Shown piece by piece: positions 49,601 through 60,679 of a DNA stretch of 64,000 bases. The position numbers and the translations under genes are program-made. The DNA is taken from the NCBI GenBank assembly GCA_029962745.1, contig CM057154.1:18432078-18496077 (forward strand), given 5' to 3'. Below the pieces are notes generated by a model that was not told the DNA's origin, did no database searches, and saw nothing but the letters and a program-made list of their open reading frames with translations. Position 1 is the first letter of the stretch; each line of letters opens with the position of its first letter. Origin of the DNA: Echinometra lucunter. Taxonomy: Eukaryota > Echinodermata > Echinoidea > Camarodonta > Echinometridae.

Positions 49601-52600
49601 AGTCGATGACGAATCGACCTCCCTTCGAAGTCGCGTCTTCTGTAGACCTCCCTGGCCATGCCCGGTTTCTAGAGAGTCTGGAAGGTGAACCTTCGCCATT
49701 ATCGATGGGTTCTTAGCGACAAGCTCAAGCGTTGAGAAGGAACGGGTGATCTCAGCAACAGATTCCTAAATGAGTTGGATTAAAAAAAAAAAGATTTATT
49801 CGCATGCTAGAAAGACAGAAAGAGAGAGAGAGGGAGAGAGAGAGAGAATAATTATTTTGTATCAATCCCTCCTTGAATTGACCAATCATGTTTTCAGAAT
49901 AGTCATGAGTATTCGTAGAAGGGATATAAATATATGGGGGATTCAAATGATTTTTAATCTAAACTGGTTTATGAGAACATTGGTTCTCCCTAATAAAGCA
50001 ATAATTTTACTCCATCTTTTGTCCATTATCACAATAAAGTTGGAATTATGACGTGGGTGGTGTTTAACAAAGCAGATCTGCTATATGCTACAAATGAAAT
50101 TCTTACGACATTCTGGCATACACTTTATCGAATTTACATAATGATTTTTTTGTTTCTCTCTTTATCTGAGCAGAAATATTATTACATCTTATGGTTGTGG
50201 AATGGAAAGGTAAACTGATATAAATTGATATAGATTCATATAACTAACAGAAATTTAAACTTACCCTATTTGAGATTTATTCCTTCCTTTCTTTTTTTTC
50301 TCTCTCTCTCTGTCTCTCTCTCTCTCTCTCTCGCTCTTTTTACTCTTCCTTTTACATTCGTTATTGGTTCTCGTAAAAGTTGCCTAATTTTACGGAACCA
50401 TTAAATACATGATTTTTTTTTCTAAACATTTGAACATAATAATTTTTCTGTATAATCGTGAACATGCTTTTATATTTCATATATTTCATATTTCACATCA
50501 TTACATTTCAACTATGATTAAACTATGTTTTTACACCTCATCGTACTGCACCTTCTTTTTCCTTTAACATTTTGTATATATATATTGATATATTTTTCTC
50601 AAATTTAAGTATTATTATTTTATGTATCCGTCTTCTTATATTTTGTACATATGATTGCTGTTCAGTATTCTTATTCATTTGCTAGATTCTTACTTTCCTT
50701 TCGAACTTAAAATGATTCTGTTGTTCGTACTGCACCTCCCCCCCCCCCATTTTTCGTTTTATATGTATAGATACATCTTCCTGAATTCAGTTTTTATGGT
50801 TATGCATTTGTCTTCTCATATTTTGTTCCTACGATAGCTGTTTAATATTTTTATCCATATGCTAGATTATTGTTTTACTTTTGAACATGAATAATTCTGC
50901 TGTATGTATCATACTTTACTTTTCATTTTTCGTTAAAAATGTATTTACATATTCTAGGTTTGTTTGTTTCTCTTTCCGCCTAAATCTCATAGACATTCTT
51001 AATTATTTTGTCTATTTTATGTTCTGTGATACACCTTATTCTACATTTGTATTATTTATGTATTTCATTTTGTTATGATTTGTCCTTGTAATTGTTTCAT
51101 ATTTGAGTTCATATTTCATGTTATTTTATTGTTTTTTAATGGTTACATGGCCCCTTTGAAAACCAGCCGAGAAGCTGAACTTGGCTTTTACCGTGTTTAA
51201 ATGAATAAATAAAAAGGATATTGTTATCCGCATCAGACATCTGAGCTGTGCATTTACAAATTTGTATCGCCCTAAGTTTTGAAAGCAGTGAGACCAAGAG
51301 GGGTATATGGTCTGTATTTTTCTTAGTCTCTCTGAGTCTATTGACTTTTTCCGCTGTCTCACATCCGGGAACTCGAGGACGAAAGACAATTAAAGCAATA
51401 AAGAAATCGTCGCGCAGTTCAGTGCAAATTTGAATGTGTTTTGGGTTTCTGTCAATCGTGGAACCTTGGTCCTTTAAGATATTGCCCGTTTTTATATATG
51501 TTAAGACAGCTCGGGAACCTGCCTGGAAAAGATGTCTACTTACATTCATATGAATCTGTAGAACTTCAAAAAGGTCAGGAGTTCAGAGGAACAAAAGTAA
51601 GTTCAATCAATTCGTTCACACTATAAGAAATAAAGGTTCAATCTTACACCCTTCGAATGATACACCAGAACCTCCTTTAAGGCTGCAACTTTGCACCAAA
51701 AAAGCATTATCCACCATTAAAGGTGAAGTAATTACATTTTGCACCCTCAAGGGTGCAGAGTTGCACCCTTTAGGGAAGGTGCAAATTTGCACCCTTTTGG
51801 ATGCAAAAAAATTCTGCACCATTTAAGGTGCATAATTGCGCCTTTAAGGGTGCAGATGGGCAAGAACAAAAGGGCGTATCTTGCACGTTTGTCAAGTGGG
51901 GTGCAAGATTGCACCCCAAAAGGTGCTGCTATTGTATCTGCGGTGCAAAAGTGCACCCTTTTTCTCAGAGTGTTGATTATTTTTTGATGTGACATCGTTG
52001 ATGGATAAATAAGAACATTTCCATATTTGCTCTAGATGTTTGATTTGAATAATATAACAAAAATACTCGACTTTTACTTTCGGACGATATGACATAATCA
52101 TATTGCCTCAGACATGTCAGACAGTATGTTGTATAGCCCTCAAGGGCAGTCAATATTATTTAAGTATACTGTCGTGCGTCCATGATAAAGAGTTTTGATT
52201 TTGTTGTAAAGATCACATTTACCTGTTAATCGCTTCCAACGTCTTTGAAGATGTCGGTATCCGATATCAAAACTAACTTTCTAAAACTTACGACATTGCA
52301 TATGTTGCAGAAGAGAGCGTTCGCATGCACTCTTACCGCGGGCATCAAAGCTAAGGAAATTTAGTAACTTAAACTTACATCAACAAAGTATTATTATGCA
52401 TAAATGTATACAAAGTATTTTCCAGGTTTATTCAGTAATCTCAGTCTATTTGACTGCAACCTTCATACATATGAAAATATGGTATTACCTGCAAGAACAA
52501 AACTTTCTTTTGAATTTCAGAGATTTTATCCTCTTCTGTCTTGGTCATTTTGACTGTGTCTTGACTGTTTTCCAGGTTTACAGCTGCTATTGAGAAGAGA

Positions 52601-53006
52601 GATGAAAAAAGAAAGAGAGAAGAAGGTTAAGAGACTTTACTTCACTTTATCTTTGCGCCATAGAGTATGTTCTCACGAGGTCAGAGAGAGAGAGAGACAG
52701 ACAGACAGATAAACACACACAAACACACACGCCACACACTCGCCCACACACACGCCCACACAGAGGGAGAGACAGAGAGAAAGAAGGGAGAGTAGGAGAA
52801 AGAAAATTAGGCCGCAGGGGAGAGAGGGCAGAGTCAGAGACAGAGAAATATTAAAAATGTAGAGATAGTGATAACTTGATAACTGACATGACTGAAATAG
52901 GTGACAATGTTAGCGATCTAATCAAATTTTTACCTGCACATTATATTTTAGGTTCGAACTAATTCAAAGCAGAAAGGGCACATTTAAATCTAAAACTACT
53001 CAAGAG

Positions 53007-53050
<44 letters not shown>

Positions 53051-53056
53051 GAGAGC

Positions 53057-53089
<33 letters not shown>

Positions 53090-54433
53090 CAGTTTTGATT
53101 GTTGGTCGCCTGGGTTGATTTTTTTTTCCAAACGACTGAGGTGTGCATTTGATTTTATTCCAAATATTAGTTTGGAAGGCAAGAATTATGCCACGGTGGT
53201 GAAAATACATTTTTATAAAGTTTATTTATTTATTTTTTTAAATATCTCTTCTTAGAGGCTCCGTTAGATGGCGAACAAACCTTAACATTTCCTTTTGGTA
53301 TAATTTTCTTCAAATATTACAAAAGATAATATCTTTCCCTACTTTGATTCAGGCTGTGGATCACAGAAAAGTATGAAACAAAATTTCGATTAAGAACAAA
53401 AATCTACAGGAATAGAAATACTGACAGATAACAAAGTAACAGTAAAACAACGTAATTCAGCTTACTACTATGTCAAAGGAGAAAGCGAGAATATAAATCC
53501 AATATATAGATCATTTAACGAGTAAACACACACAAAAAAAACTGCAATGGAACTTTACTTGTCCGTGCCACTACTTTCACGTACTCAAGTTGCGTTTGAA
53601 CTTGAATAAGAAACAATCTATAGATTGGTTGAAACTTTGATAACTGACAGTTTGATTATTCATTCAATCAGTACGCTCCATAAATCATGAGAACTTGCTT
53701 TACAGTATTTTGACAGTAATGGCAGGACAGTGCAATACAATCTAGTGAATTATTTTAAAAATAAGAACCATTTCGGGAATGAATTTCATTTTGTGTTGTA
53801 TTGTTCGCTAATAAAATGTAAACTTGTTCCCAAGATCAACCACTCCCCTTCCCATTTTCCATTCAGCCTTTCTTCGTTCCATGTTGTTTCAATTCGTTCT
53901 AGTTCTCATAACTTTGGTATGGATAGCTCTAAATTGAACCAATAAATAGATAAAGTCAGAATTAATTTTCCGGGCCAAATTTAGTTGGTATGTAATATAT
54001 CACTGGAATATATTTATAAAGAGTCACATTACTTTTGACATTTGATTAGACATTTATAGCTCGGCTCTTAATAACTACAAAATGTCATTAAAGTGGAGAA
54101 TTGATTTCAACGACTAATAGATTTGCTTTGCTTTACATTTTCTTAATGCTGCTTTGTGCAATTATGTACATAGTTTTCCCCTTGATTCTGCCATTGTTTT
54201 TCTTGAATTCTACTAAAAAAACTAAAACAAAATATTCACTAGTTAAAAATTGAGTGATCATTTCCTAAGAGAAGAGAGAAACGATAAGCACCATGTTATT
54301 AAAAAAGAGAAGTCTATTCAGGAATCTTACCTTCATCATTCCTGTCTTCATTTGAAACGGCAACGGCTTGGATGACTCCCGTAAGACACAGACTTGAAAT
54401 CAGAACGAGAGATATGAACAAGAACGCTTTCAT
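43700..54433 (-). CDS. Short-chain collagen C4-like secreted protein, copy 2, six exons
   Basis: In transcript order the exons are 54433-54331, 52583-52489, 49765-49513, 48747-48634, 45498-45334 and 44190-43700. They give 406 aa with exactly the intron phases of the plus-strand copy. Exons 1, 4 and 6 have identical lengths in both copies (103, 114 and 491 coding bases); exons 2, 3 and 5 differ by multiples of three. The signal peptide differs from copy 1 at three residues. The coiled-coil exon reads TKTEEDKISEIQKKVLFLQ. The furin-type site is reduced to RLRR, against RKRLRR in copy 1. The eight Gly-X-Y triplets differ by one residue (GVA for GIA), and all ten C-terminal cysteines are kept. 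Nothing is broken, so both copies appear functional. The exon 2 acceptor was placed at the CAG before CTGTAAACC because the alternative upstream AG breaks the phase match with copy 1. Confidence 0.9.
46083..46785. mobile_element. Long foldback element
   Basis: AAAAGTAACTCCCCTTAAT...TGGCGTAACTT...TGAGTTGATCCATCGAGTCATG...AAAAGTCATAAGGGTCATT is mirrored by AATGACCCTTATGACTTGTG...CATGACTCAATGGATCAA...AAAAGTTACGCCA...TTAAGGGGGAGTTAC. Arms are about 180-200 bases. It lies in intron 4 or near exon 5 of C4-like copy 2. Confidence 0.75.
46787..47925. repeat. Dispersed unit with AAACGGGATGGTTTCGG
   Basis: A unit with AACGGGATGGTTTCGGA and AGCAAACAAATTCGGCAAGCG occurs at about 46788, 47715 and 47873. 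Between the copies is sequence with GACCAATCCCACAACGC and a GGTGGGCGCTCC/GCTTGCCCACC inverted pair. Confidence 0.45.
48037..48312. mobile_element. Near-complete hairpin, about 133-base arms
   Basis: TCGGAAAATAGAATTGCACA...AATACGCACGTAAA is mirrored with few mismatches by TTTACGCGCGTATTG...AATGCTATTTTCCGA. The loop is only about ten bases. It lies in intron 4 of C4-like copy 2. Confidence 0.75.
49780..51630. other. Left part of intron 2 of C4-like copy 2
   Basis: Only low-complexity sequence is seen here: GA-rich stretches at 49818-49846, CT-rich at 50290-50335 and a T-rich stretch around 50400-51100. No exon or element was recognised. Confidence 0.5.
51636..51978. mobile_element. GGTGCA-bodied element with ACTCT-type end
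   Basis: About a dozen TTGCACC/GGTGCA motifs (for example AAGGGTGCAGAGTTGCACCC) occur in both orientations. The right end reads TTTTTCTCAGAGTGTTG; the left is diverged. It is in intron 2 of C4-like copy 2. Confidence 0.55.
52675..53095. repeat. GA/CA microsatellite cluster
   Basis: (GA)n at 52683-52695, (CA)-rich at 52710-52765, then a long GA tract at 53005-53088, all in intron 1 of C4-like copy 2. Confidence 0.8.
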
Positions 54434-54553
54434 CTTGATTTGATTTTACTTTGCAAGTAAACTATCACTTGATAATTTCTGCTGCCCCTCTGTTGAGAAG
54501 ACGCAAGAGTAAACTCTCTGATGTCGAATGTCCGAAAAGAGGGCTGGCTGTGG

Positions 54554-54560
54554 TATTTAA
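54554..54560 (-). promoter_or_regulatory. TATA-like box of C4-like gene copy 2
   Basis: TTAAATA followed by CC reads on the minus strand about 120 bases before the ATG. It follows AAGGAATGAGAGTGGCTT, the same block as in copy 1. The first T-to-A change weakens the TATA match relative to copy 1. Confidence 0.55.
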
Positions 54561-55494
54561 GGATGCATGAAGCCACTCTCATTCCTTGCGAAAGTGGGTG
54601 CAGAACAAGGAAAAGCTCCCTTTACGTGGAATTTAAGAGGCTTTTGAAAAGGAGAGTACTAAAATCAAACATCAAATATAATTTATTCTTGGAAGCTTTT
54701 TTTTTTCGAGTTTGAAAATGAATTATAGATGATTGTTTTTGTTTTGACATGAATTATGAGTGTTTTTGACATGAGGCAGAAAATCTGTCAGGAAGTCATG
54801 ATTTTTTTTTTTTTTTTTCACAGAGACCAACCACTGCGATTTTGCAAGGGGCTAGACATCCACTTTTGTTCTGGTGAATAAAACCTACTGATGGAGTTCC
54901 GTCGAAATCGTAAACAAATCTGAGAAATTTTGATGATTTCTTTGCCAGATCATCAATAATTGAAAAAGAAATGCTTAAAGATTTCATAGACAAATAACTT
55001 ACTCGCTATTTTTGCTCTTACCTACAGAGTTTAACAAGCTAATCTCAAGCCACTATATGCTACTGCTAAAAATCATCAAATAGGGTGCTACTAAAAACAA
55101 TTCATTTGATCAGATGGAAGATGGATTTCAAGATCTGGTTTTTTTTTCGTCAGATAGATGATATAACAACTGGGCCTTCTAACAGGTCTAATCTAGTACA
55201 GATTCCATAAAAAATCCGACCACTATTGCTTGTTATGTATTGACTTATCTGTTTATCTTCTATTTGACTGTTTATTTATTTTTAAATTATTCATTTGTAT
55301 GTTTATTCATTTAATTATCATCTGTCTATCTTTATATATGTATATATATATATATATATACAGAGTAGTACAGAGGTTATACCAAGTTCAGCTATAGTGC
55401 TCAATGCAATACAGCAGAGCATATTAGACATACCTCAAAGATTGGGTTGCCCACTACCGGCGGTTTCACGCTTGGCGATATTCAGGCGGACTGG

Positions 55495-55800
55495 CTACTG
55501 GGTTTCCCTCGTTTGGGGCGATGGATGCACGGAACGGCTACGGTCGGGTGGTTTCTTCTCCCTATGTTGTGACGGCATTTTGTGATCAGCTCAGATCGGC
55601 GGTTGATCGCTTTCCCTTTGTTGGTGGCTATAGCCATTTTCTCTTCCATGCACAGATTGCACATTCCGTTTTTTCTTTTTTTGAGGTTTGATTTCTTGAA
55701 TATGTCCCATCTTAGACTGTAGTTTGTTTGCTTCCTTTTTTCAGATTGAAAATCACTGTCAGTTGCCTCTAATGAAAAAGAAACAAAAAAACTTCTGATA
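55495..55800 (-). pseudogene. Retroelement polyprotein C-terminal fragment
   Basis: On the minus strand the frame reads TNYSLRWDIFKKSN, then CNLCMEEKMAI and KAINRRSELITKCRHN. This YxLxWxI, CxLCxxEK, RxELxxxCRH pattern is what I associate with the C-terminus of reverse-transcriptase polyproteins of Penelope-like or related retroelements in marine invertebrates. No catalytic domain is here, and the start is lost. Confidence 0.5.
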
Positions 55801-55849
55801 ATACTTGGCACAGACAATACTACTGTATTCACTGGGGTAATTTTTTCAG

Positions 55850-56012
55850 CGAGATAAAGAGAAAGAGCTGAAAAAGAGAGAGTGAAAGAGAGAGAGAGAG
55901 AGAAAGAGAGAGCTCAGAGAGAGAACGAATTAGAGAGAGATAGAGAGAGAGAGAGGGAGAGGGAAAGAGATAGATAGATAGATAGATGGAGAGAGAGAGA
56001 GAGAGAAGTATT
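55850..56012. repeat. (GA)n and (GATA)n microsatellite
   Basis: GAGAGA stretches with GATAGATA inside. Confidence 0.9.
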
Positions 56013-56569
56013 ATGGCAATGATACTTCTCTGCGAAAAGGGGTCAGTGATCTTTTCGTGAAACCATGGAAACCGATAAACATCCTGATTTGAGGTGGCAC
56101 AAAAGAATGTTATCAAGTTACATTTGGTTTCTTTTACATTTTATTCAAGCAGTAAGAAATATTTGATAATAACAAAGTACCAAGAAAAATGTCCTGATAA
56201 AGATGAGTTAAAAACAGATTTTGTGCATGGGGTCAAGAAGTCTGATTACCCGTTGAAATCTGTTACCATCAGGTATTATTAACTGACAAAGTATCAATGG
56301 ACTCCCATGTGATCGAGTTACTTAGAAGAAGACGGTCTTATTTCATCAACTACCCCCGGATCCTAATAATTCTTTGTTAATAAAGACGGGGTATACGTGT
56401 GTTCCGTGAACTAACTTGTCAACACCGATCAAATCAGAAATTTCCCCCTTTTTTTGTATTATTATTTTCTAAAAATTTCTGTTAGGTGATAGTCTACTTT
56501 AAAAAATTATTCCAGCAATGTCGTGACACTCAGTACGTTGATCGAGGCACTGACGTATTTTAAGGGTGA

Positions 56570-57028
56570 TGTTCAGTATTCCGAAAGTTCGTTATTCCGA
56601 AGGTTCGTTATTCCGGAGGTTCGTTATTCCGAAACACTCAAATTGCATGTACCTAGATGTTCGTTAGTCCGAAAATGAAAAAGGGTTCGTCAGTCCGAAT
56701 ATCTGTGGCGTAATTCCGAAGGTTCGTTAGTCCGAAAATGAAATAAGGTTCGTTATTCCAAAGGTTCGTTAATCCGAAAATGAAATAAGGTTCGTTATTC
56801 CGAAGGTTCGTTAATCCGAAAATGAAATAAGGTTCGTTATTCCGAAGGTTCGTTAATCCGAAAATGAAGTAAGGTTCGTTATTCCGAAGGTTCGTTAATC
56901 CGAAAATGAAATAAGGTTCGTTATTCCGAAGGTTCGATAGTCCGAAAATGAAATAAGGTTCGTTAGTCCGAAAATAACTAACGAAGAAACGAACCTTCGG
57001 AATAAACTAACCTTCGGAATAACGAACT
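56570..57028. repeat. 42-bp tandem repeat of two half-units, with an inverted end
   Basis: The unit is GGTTCGTTATTCCGAA followed by GGTTCGTTAATCCGAAAATG plus AAATAA; it occurs at least five times from about 56750 with small changes. Earlier and later parts vary, and the last 40 bases turn to AACCTTCGGAATAACGAAC, the reverse complement. Confidence 0.85.
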
Positions 57029-57210
57029 GTAACCAGGGGAGGGGGGGGGGGACAATTTACTCCTCCTGGCAGATCCCAATCCCCGGAAAAATGCTGTCTC
57101 AATTCTAGGTCATCATTTCAATAACAGTAACATTGCCCGCAGAAACGTTCGAAAGCACTATAGACATTCTCAAACACGGCCCCTCCCTCCCAAATCTATT
57201 TCCTTGCCGT

Positions 57211-57458
57211 ACACTCTTAGAACCCCCTTTTTAAAATTTCGTATTTAGAACCTCTAGAAAAAGCGTTCTGTCATGGGTTTCTTATATTTTCAAGAACTCC
57301 AAAAGGCTTCTTGAACAACCAATAATGATTCTAAAGACCCCTTTAGAACCATTTATAACCTTCATAGGCTGTTAATCGTTCTTTGAAGAACCTTTAGAGG
57401 TTCGAAATGTGGGACAAGAAAAGGTTCAAATCAGCACCACTTTTTTCTAAGAGTGGGT
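57211..57458. mobile_element. ACTCT-ended element with AGAACC body
   Basis: Ends ACACTCTTAGAACCCCC and TTTTTTCTAAGAGTG are inverted. The body repeats AGAACC, GGTTC and TTCTTGAA motifs. Confidence 0.65.
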
Positions 57459-58167
57459 AAGACATGTTAGATGAGACGATGTGACCATTCTGAGGCAAAC
57501 GCCATGATACGTCCCTGAATGAAGTGGTGTGAGCAGGTGAGAGTACGACACTTTTCTAGGGAAAAAAATCTGAGGGACTCTCCCTTTCTTCACAGCTTTA
57601 TTGGCAAATCTGAGAAAACGACAACTATGATATCCATTTGGACCTTATTGGATATTGTTTAGAAAAAAAAACTTGTCTCTAAATCTGCAAAATCCAATAA
57701 CCCATTTTACTCTCTCTGTGGGAAATCTTTTTTGCTGACTTGTCTTCAAAATGGGGGAGGGAAGAGGGAGGGTGGGAGCACTCGTTTCTCCGAGGGTTCA
57801 TGTAATTCCATAGGTTCATGATTATTAAGAAAATAGGAGTTCCTGTACTAGGAGCTTTCGACACAACTAGAGAGTGACAAAATTTGGCTCTTACTCAAAC
57901 CTTCTTGGAAATATGTTTAGATGCCAAAATATGATATGCGTCTGCAGACTAATCTCCACCCTCTAGTGTTTTTCGAAGGGGATTTTCCCCCATTTTCTTA
58001 GTATCACTTCAAAGTGTCATCCTTTCTGCATGTTCTGAAATTTTAAAGAATTCCCGTAAAGACCTGTAAAAAAATAAATGATTCAGGGTAAAATGTACAC
58101 GTTTATTCTCGATTTGAGGGCGTTTATCTTGGCTTGTACTTAAATTTGACCAGTCATCTGAACCCCC

Positions 58168-58179
58168 CCCCAATTTAAA

Positions 58180-58258
<79 letters not shown>
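58168..58258. repeat. (TA)n microsatellite
   Basis: About 40 TA units, followed by the short palindrome ACGTACTATATATATAGTACGT (one of its halves here). Confidence 0.9.
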
Positions 58259-58260
<2 letters not shown>

Positions 58261-58321
58261 GTACTATATATATATAGTACGTGTAAAATAAAAAAGGGAA
58301 AACTTACCCGGCAACATAAGA

Positions 58322-58386
58322 CCCCACTATCATCATCATCATTATCACCACCACCATCACAAACACCCCCACCACCATCATCATCG

Positions 58387-58425
<39 letters not shown>

Positions 58426-58590
58426 CCATCACCACCATCATAACCATTATCATTCTCAACACCAACACCACCACCACCACCACCACCACCACCATCACCT
58501 CCACCACCACCATCATCATCCTCATCCTCATCTTCATCTTTTTCATCACCATTATCATCACCATCATCGTTTTATTATCATTGTTGTAAT
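58322..58590. repeat. (CAT)n/(CAC)n trinucleotide tract
   Basis: Long runs of CAT, CACCAC and CATCAC. The methionine- and valine-rich frame across it is not a gene. Confidence 0.9.
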
Positions 58591-59010
58591 TATAATACTG
58601 TAATAAACAGTTCATGCTCCTTCATCAAATTTCCCTCTTCAATTCAAATGGAGGGGGCGTGGATTTTAAAGATAACCACATAATTGCTGATAACAGAAAC
58701 GGTATTAGCTTCTTCAAAGCTGTTTAATGTAATGTCTGCGTACTACTCTCATAACAGAAAACCTATCATTTTTTCAGTAACGATTAGAAACATTTTATTA
58801 AGCCTGTACATCGAATTACGAGCAATTTGTGATAGGGAATCAGCCTATATAAAATATAGAAGTTTTGAGGGTTACAACCTGTCTTCTTACAAATGAAAGT
58901 TTGAAAGAAGACAAAGACCACAGTGCAGTTCCTCCACCGTGAAAAAGCATCGCATAATACCTCACTCATTAAACATGTTTAAGATTCCTGCATAACATAT
59001 TCGAAGGAAG

Positions 59011-59041
<31 letters not shown>

Positions 59042-59927
59042 GGTGGAAGCTACTATAGCGTGTATAGTGGTTTACGATAAAAAATAAAATTATGATTTTT
59101 TTTTTTACGACAGCCCTATATAGTGTAATCATTGTCAAATTTGAGTCGGGCAACAAACACAAGTGCAGACACAACCTGTGATATTGGAGGTAAAATTAGG
59201 ATTTATTGGTTATGTTGTTTCGCTTAGTATCGTTATGCACTGATATACAACATTTGACAAATATCAACCTTCAGTGCATTATTTTGGAAAAAATGTTAGT
59301 GATTGCCAGAGAGAACTCTCCAGTATGAATCAGGTGGCAGGTAGCATACACGTCTGTAAAGTAAACAAACAAAAAAGAATATTAAATATGAAAAATAAGG
59401 GGGAGGGATAAAATGAATATCGAAATCAGGAATGGATCAATGGTATAAGATATTTGAAAATTCTTCATTAGACCTACTTTGTATTTTTTAAAATTTAAAT
59501 CAAACAACCAATAACAAGAATAAGATTTCCAAACTCGTTCGTTTGTAAAACCGCATGGTAAATCCTTTTTTTTTGAAGTGTCCATTCAGAGAAAATCACA
59601 AATGTGGTAAATAATGTTTCCAAGTTTTCGAATTTTCCCAAGCATTGATTTTCGATAACCATATCCATTCAAAGCTTCACCTATGCAATTATGAAAATAA
59701 AGTCAGTTCTTTTTAATCAATGAATATCTATTTTAAAATTTAGCTATTAAAATACCCGTTTTCGCTAGAACAACACCATAAACAAATCAAAGCCATGGGA
59801 CCTGTGCCATACGTAAAGCAGTTATACATAACAAACATGAAATAATCATAACTTATCATAATCAACATACCTTGTGGCATGGCTTGAATTTGGTTGAGTA
59901 TACAAAGTGACGTGGTGATGGGTGTGC

Positions 59928-60640
59928 TTAGACGGGGGTGCCCTTGTTTTTAGGCACGCAGTTCACATAACGTCTCCTGTTGGCATTCCTGAATCTCCTG
60001 TCGCAGATACACTGGTCTCCTTGGGCGTTGTTGCAGACTGTGTGAACACGTACAACAAAGCAAATTGTTCAATTCAACTAATGCCAAAAGGGAGTTTCCA
60101 AAGGGGGGGGGGGGGGAGGGGGCGTTATCTATTGAACTTTTCTATGCAACAGAGCAAAGTGACAGTGTTTTATTTCCGTTTGTTTTATTTCATAGTTTCT
60201 TGATTTGTTGTTGGCTTCTGAAATTCTGGTGTGTTTTTTTCCAATCTGCGATTTTGAGAACTTTCTCCTTGTGACCGAGGGGACGGCAGGGAGAAGGTGA
60301 GTAGGACTTGTGGGCTATCAAACTTTATTTAAGTATCTAGTCGGCCTGACGCATCCCGTCAACATGTTTGAAATTGTATATCGATGTCTCTGATATGGAA
60401 ATTATGAGTAAAAAACAACAACAGCAGCAAAACAAAACAAAACAAAACACATCAAAACCCCCCCCCCCCAAAAAAAACAAAAAAACAACAACAACAACCC
60501 ACGCCCTAAAAGGATGGGGACCTTTCTTTGCTTGTCAGGGAATTGTGGAGTAAAAAGACATCCGAAGATGCTGAGAATGATTTATTAGTGGTTCCTGAGA
60601 ATATTGGTCCAGACCAATCACCGGCGTAAATCCACTCTAA

Positions 60641-60679
<39 letters not shown>

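Larger units (their letters stand above)
54562..59870. other. Intergenic region between C4-like copy 2 and the cationic peptide gene
   Basis: No intact gene. It has a retroelement fragment (55495-55800), GA microsatellites (55860-56010), the TTCGTTATTCCGAA tandem repeat (56570-57028), an ACTCT-ended element (57211-57458), and (TA)n and (CAT)n tracts (58168-58590). In 54600-55350, 56020-56560 and 57460-58160 I see nothing recognisable. Confidence 0.6.

Noticed and set aside
58304..58615. Met/Val-rich 103-codon frame
   Set aside because: Translation of the (CAT)n tract.
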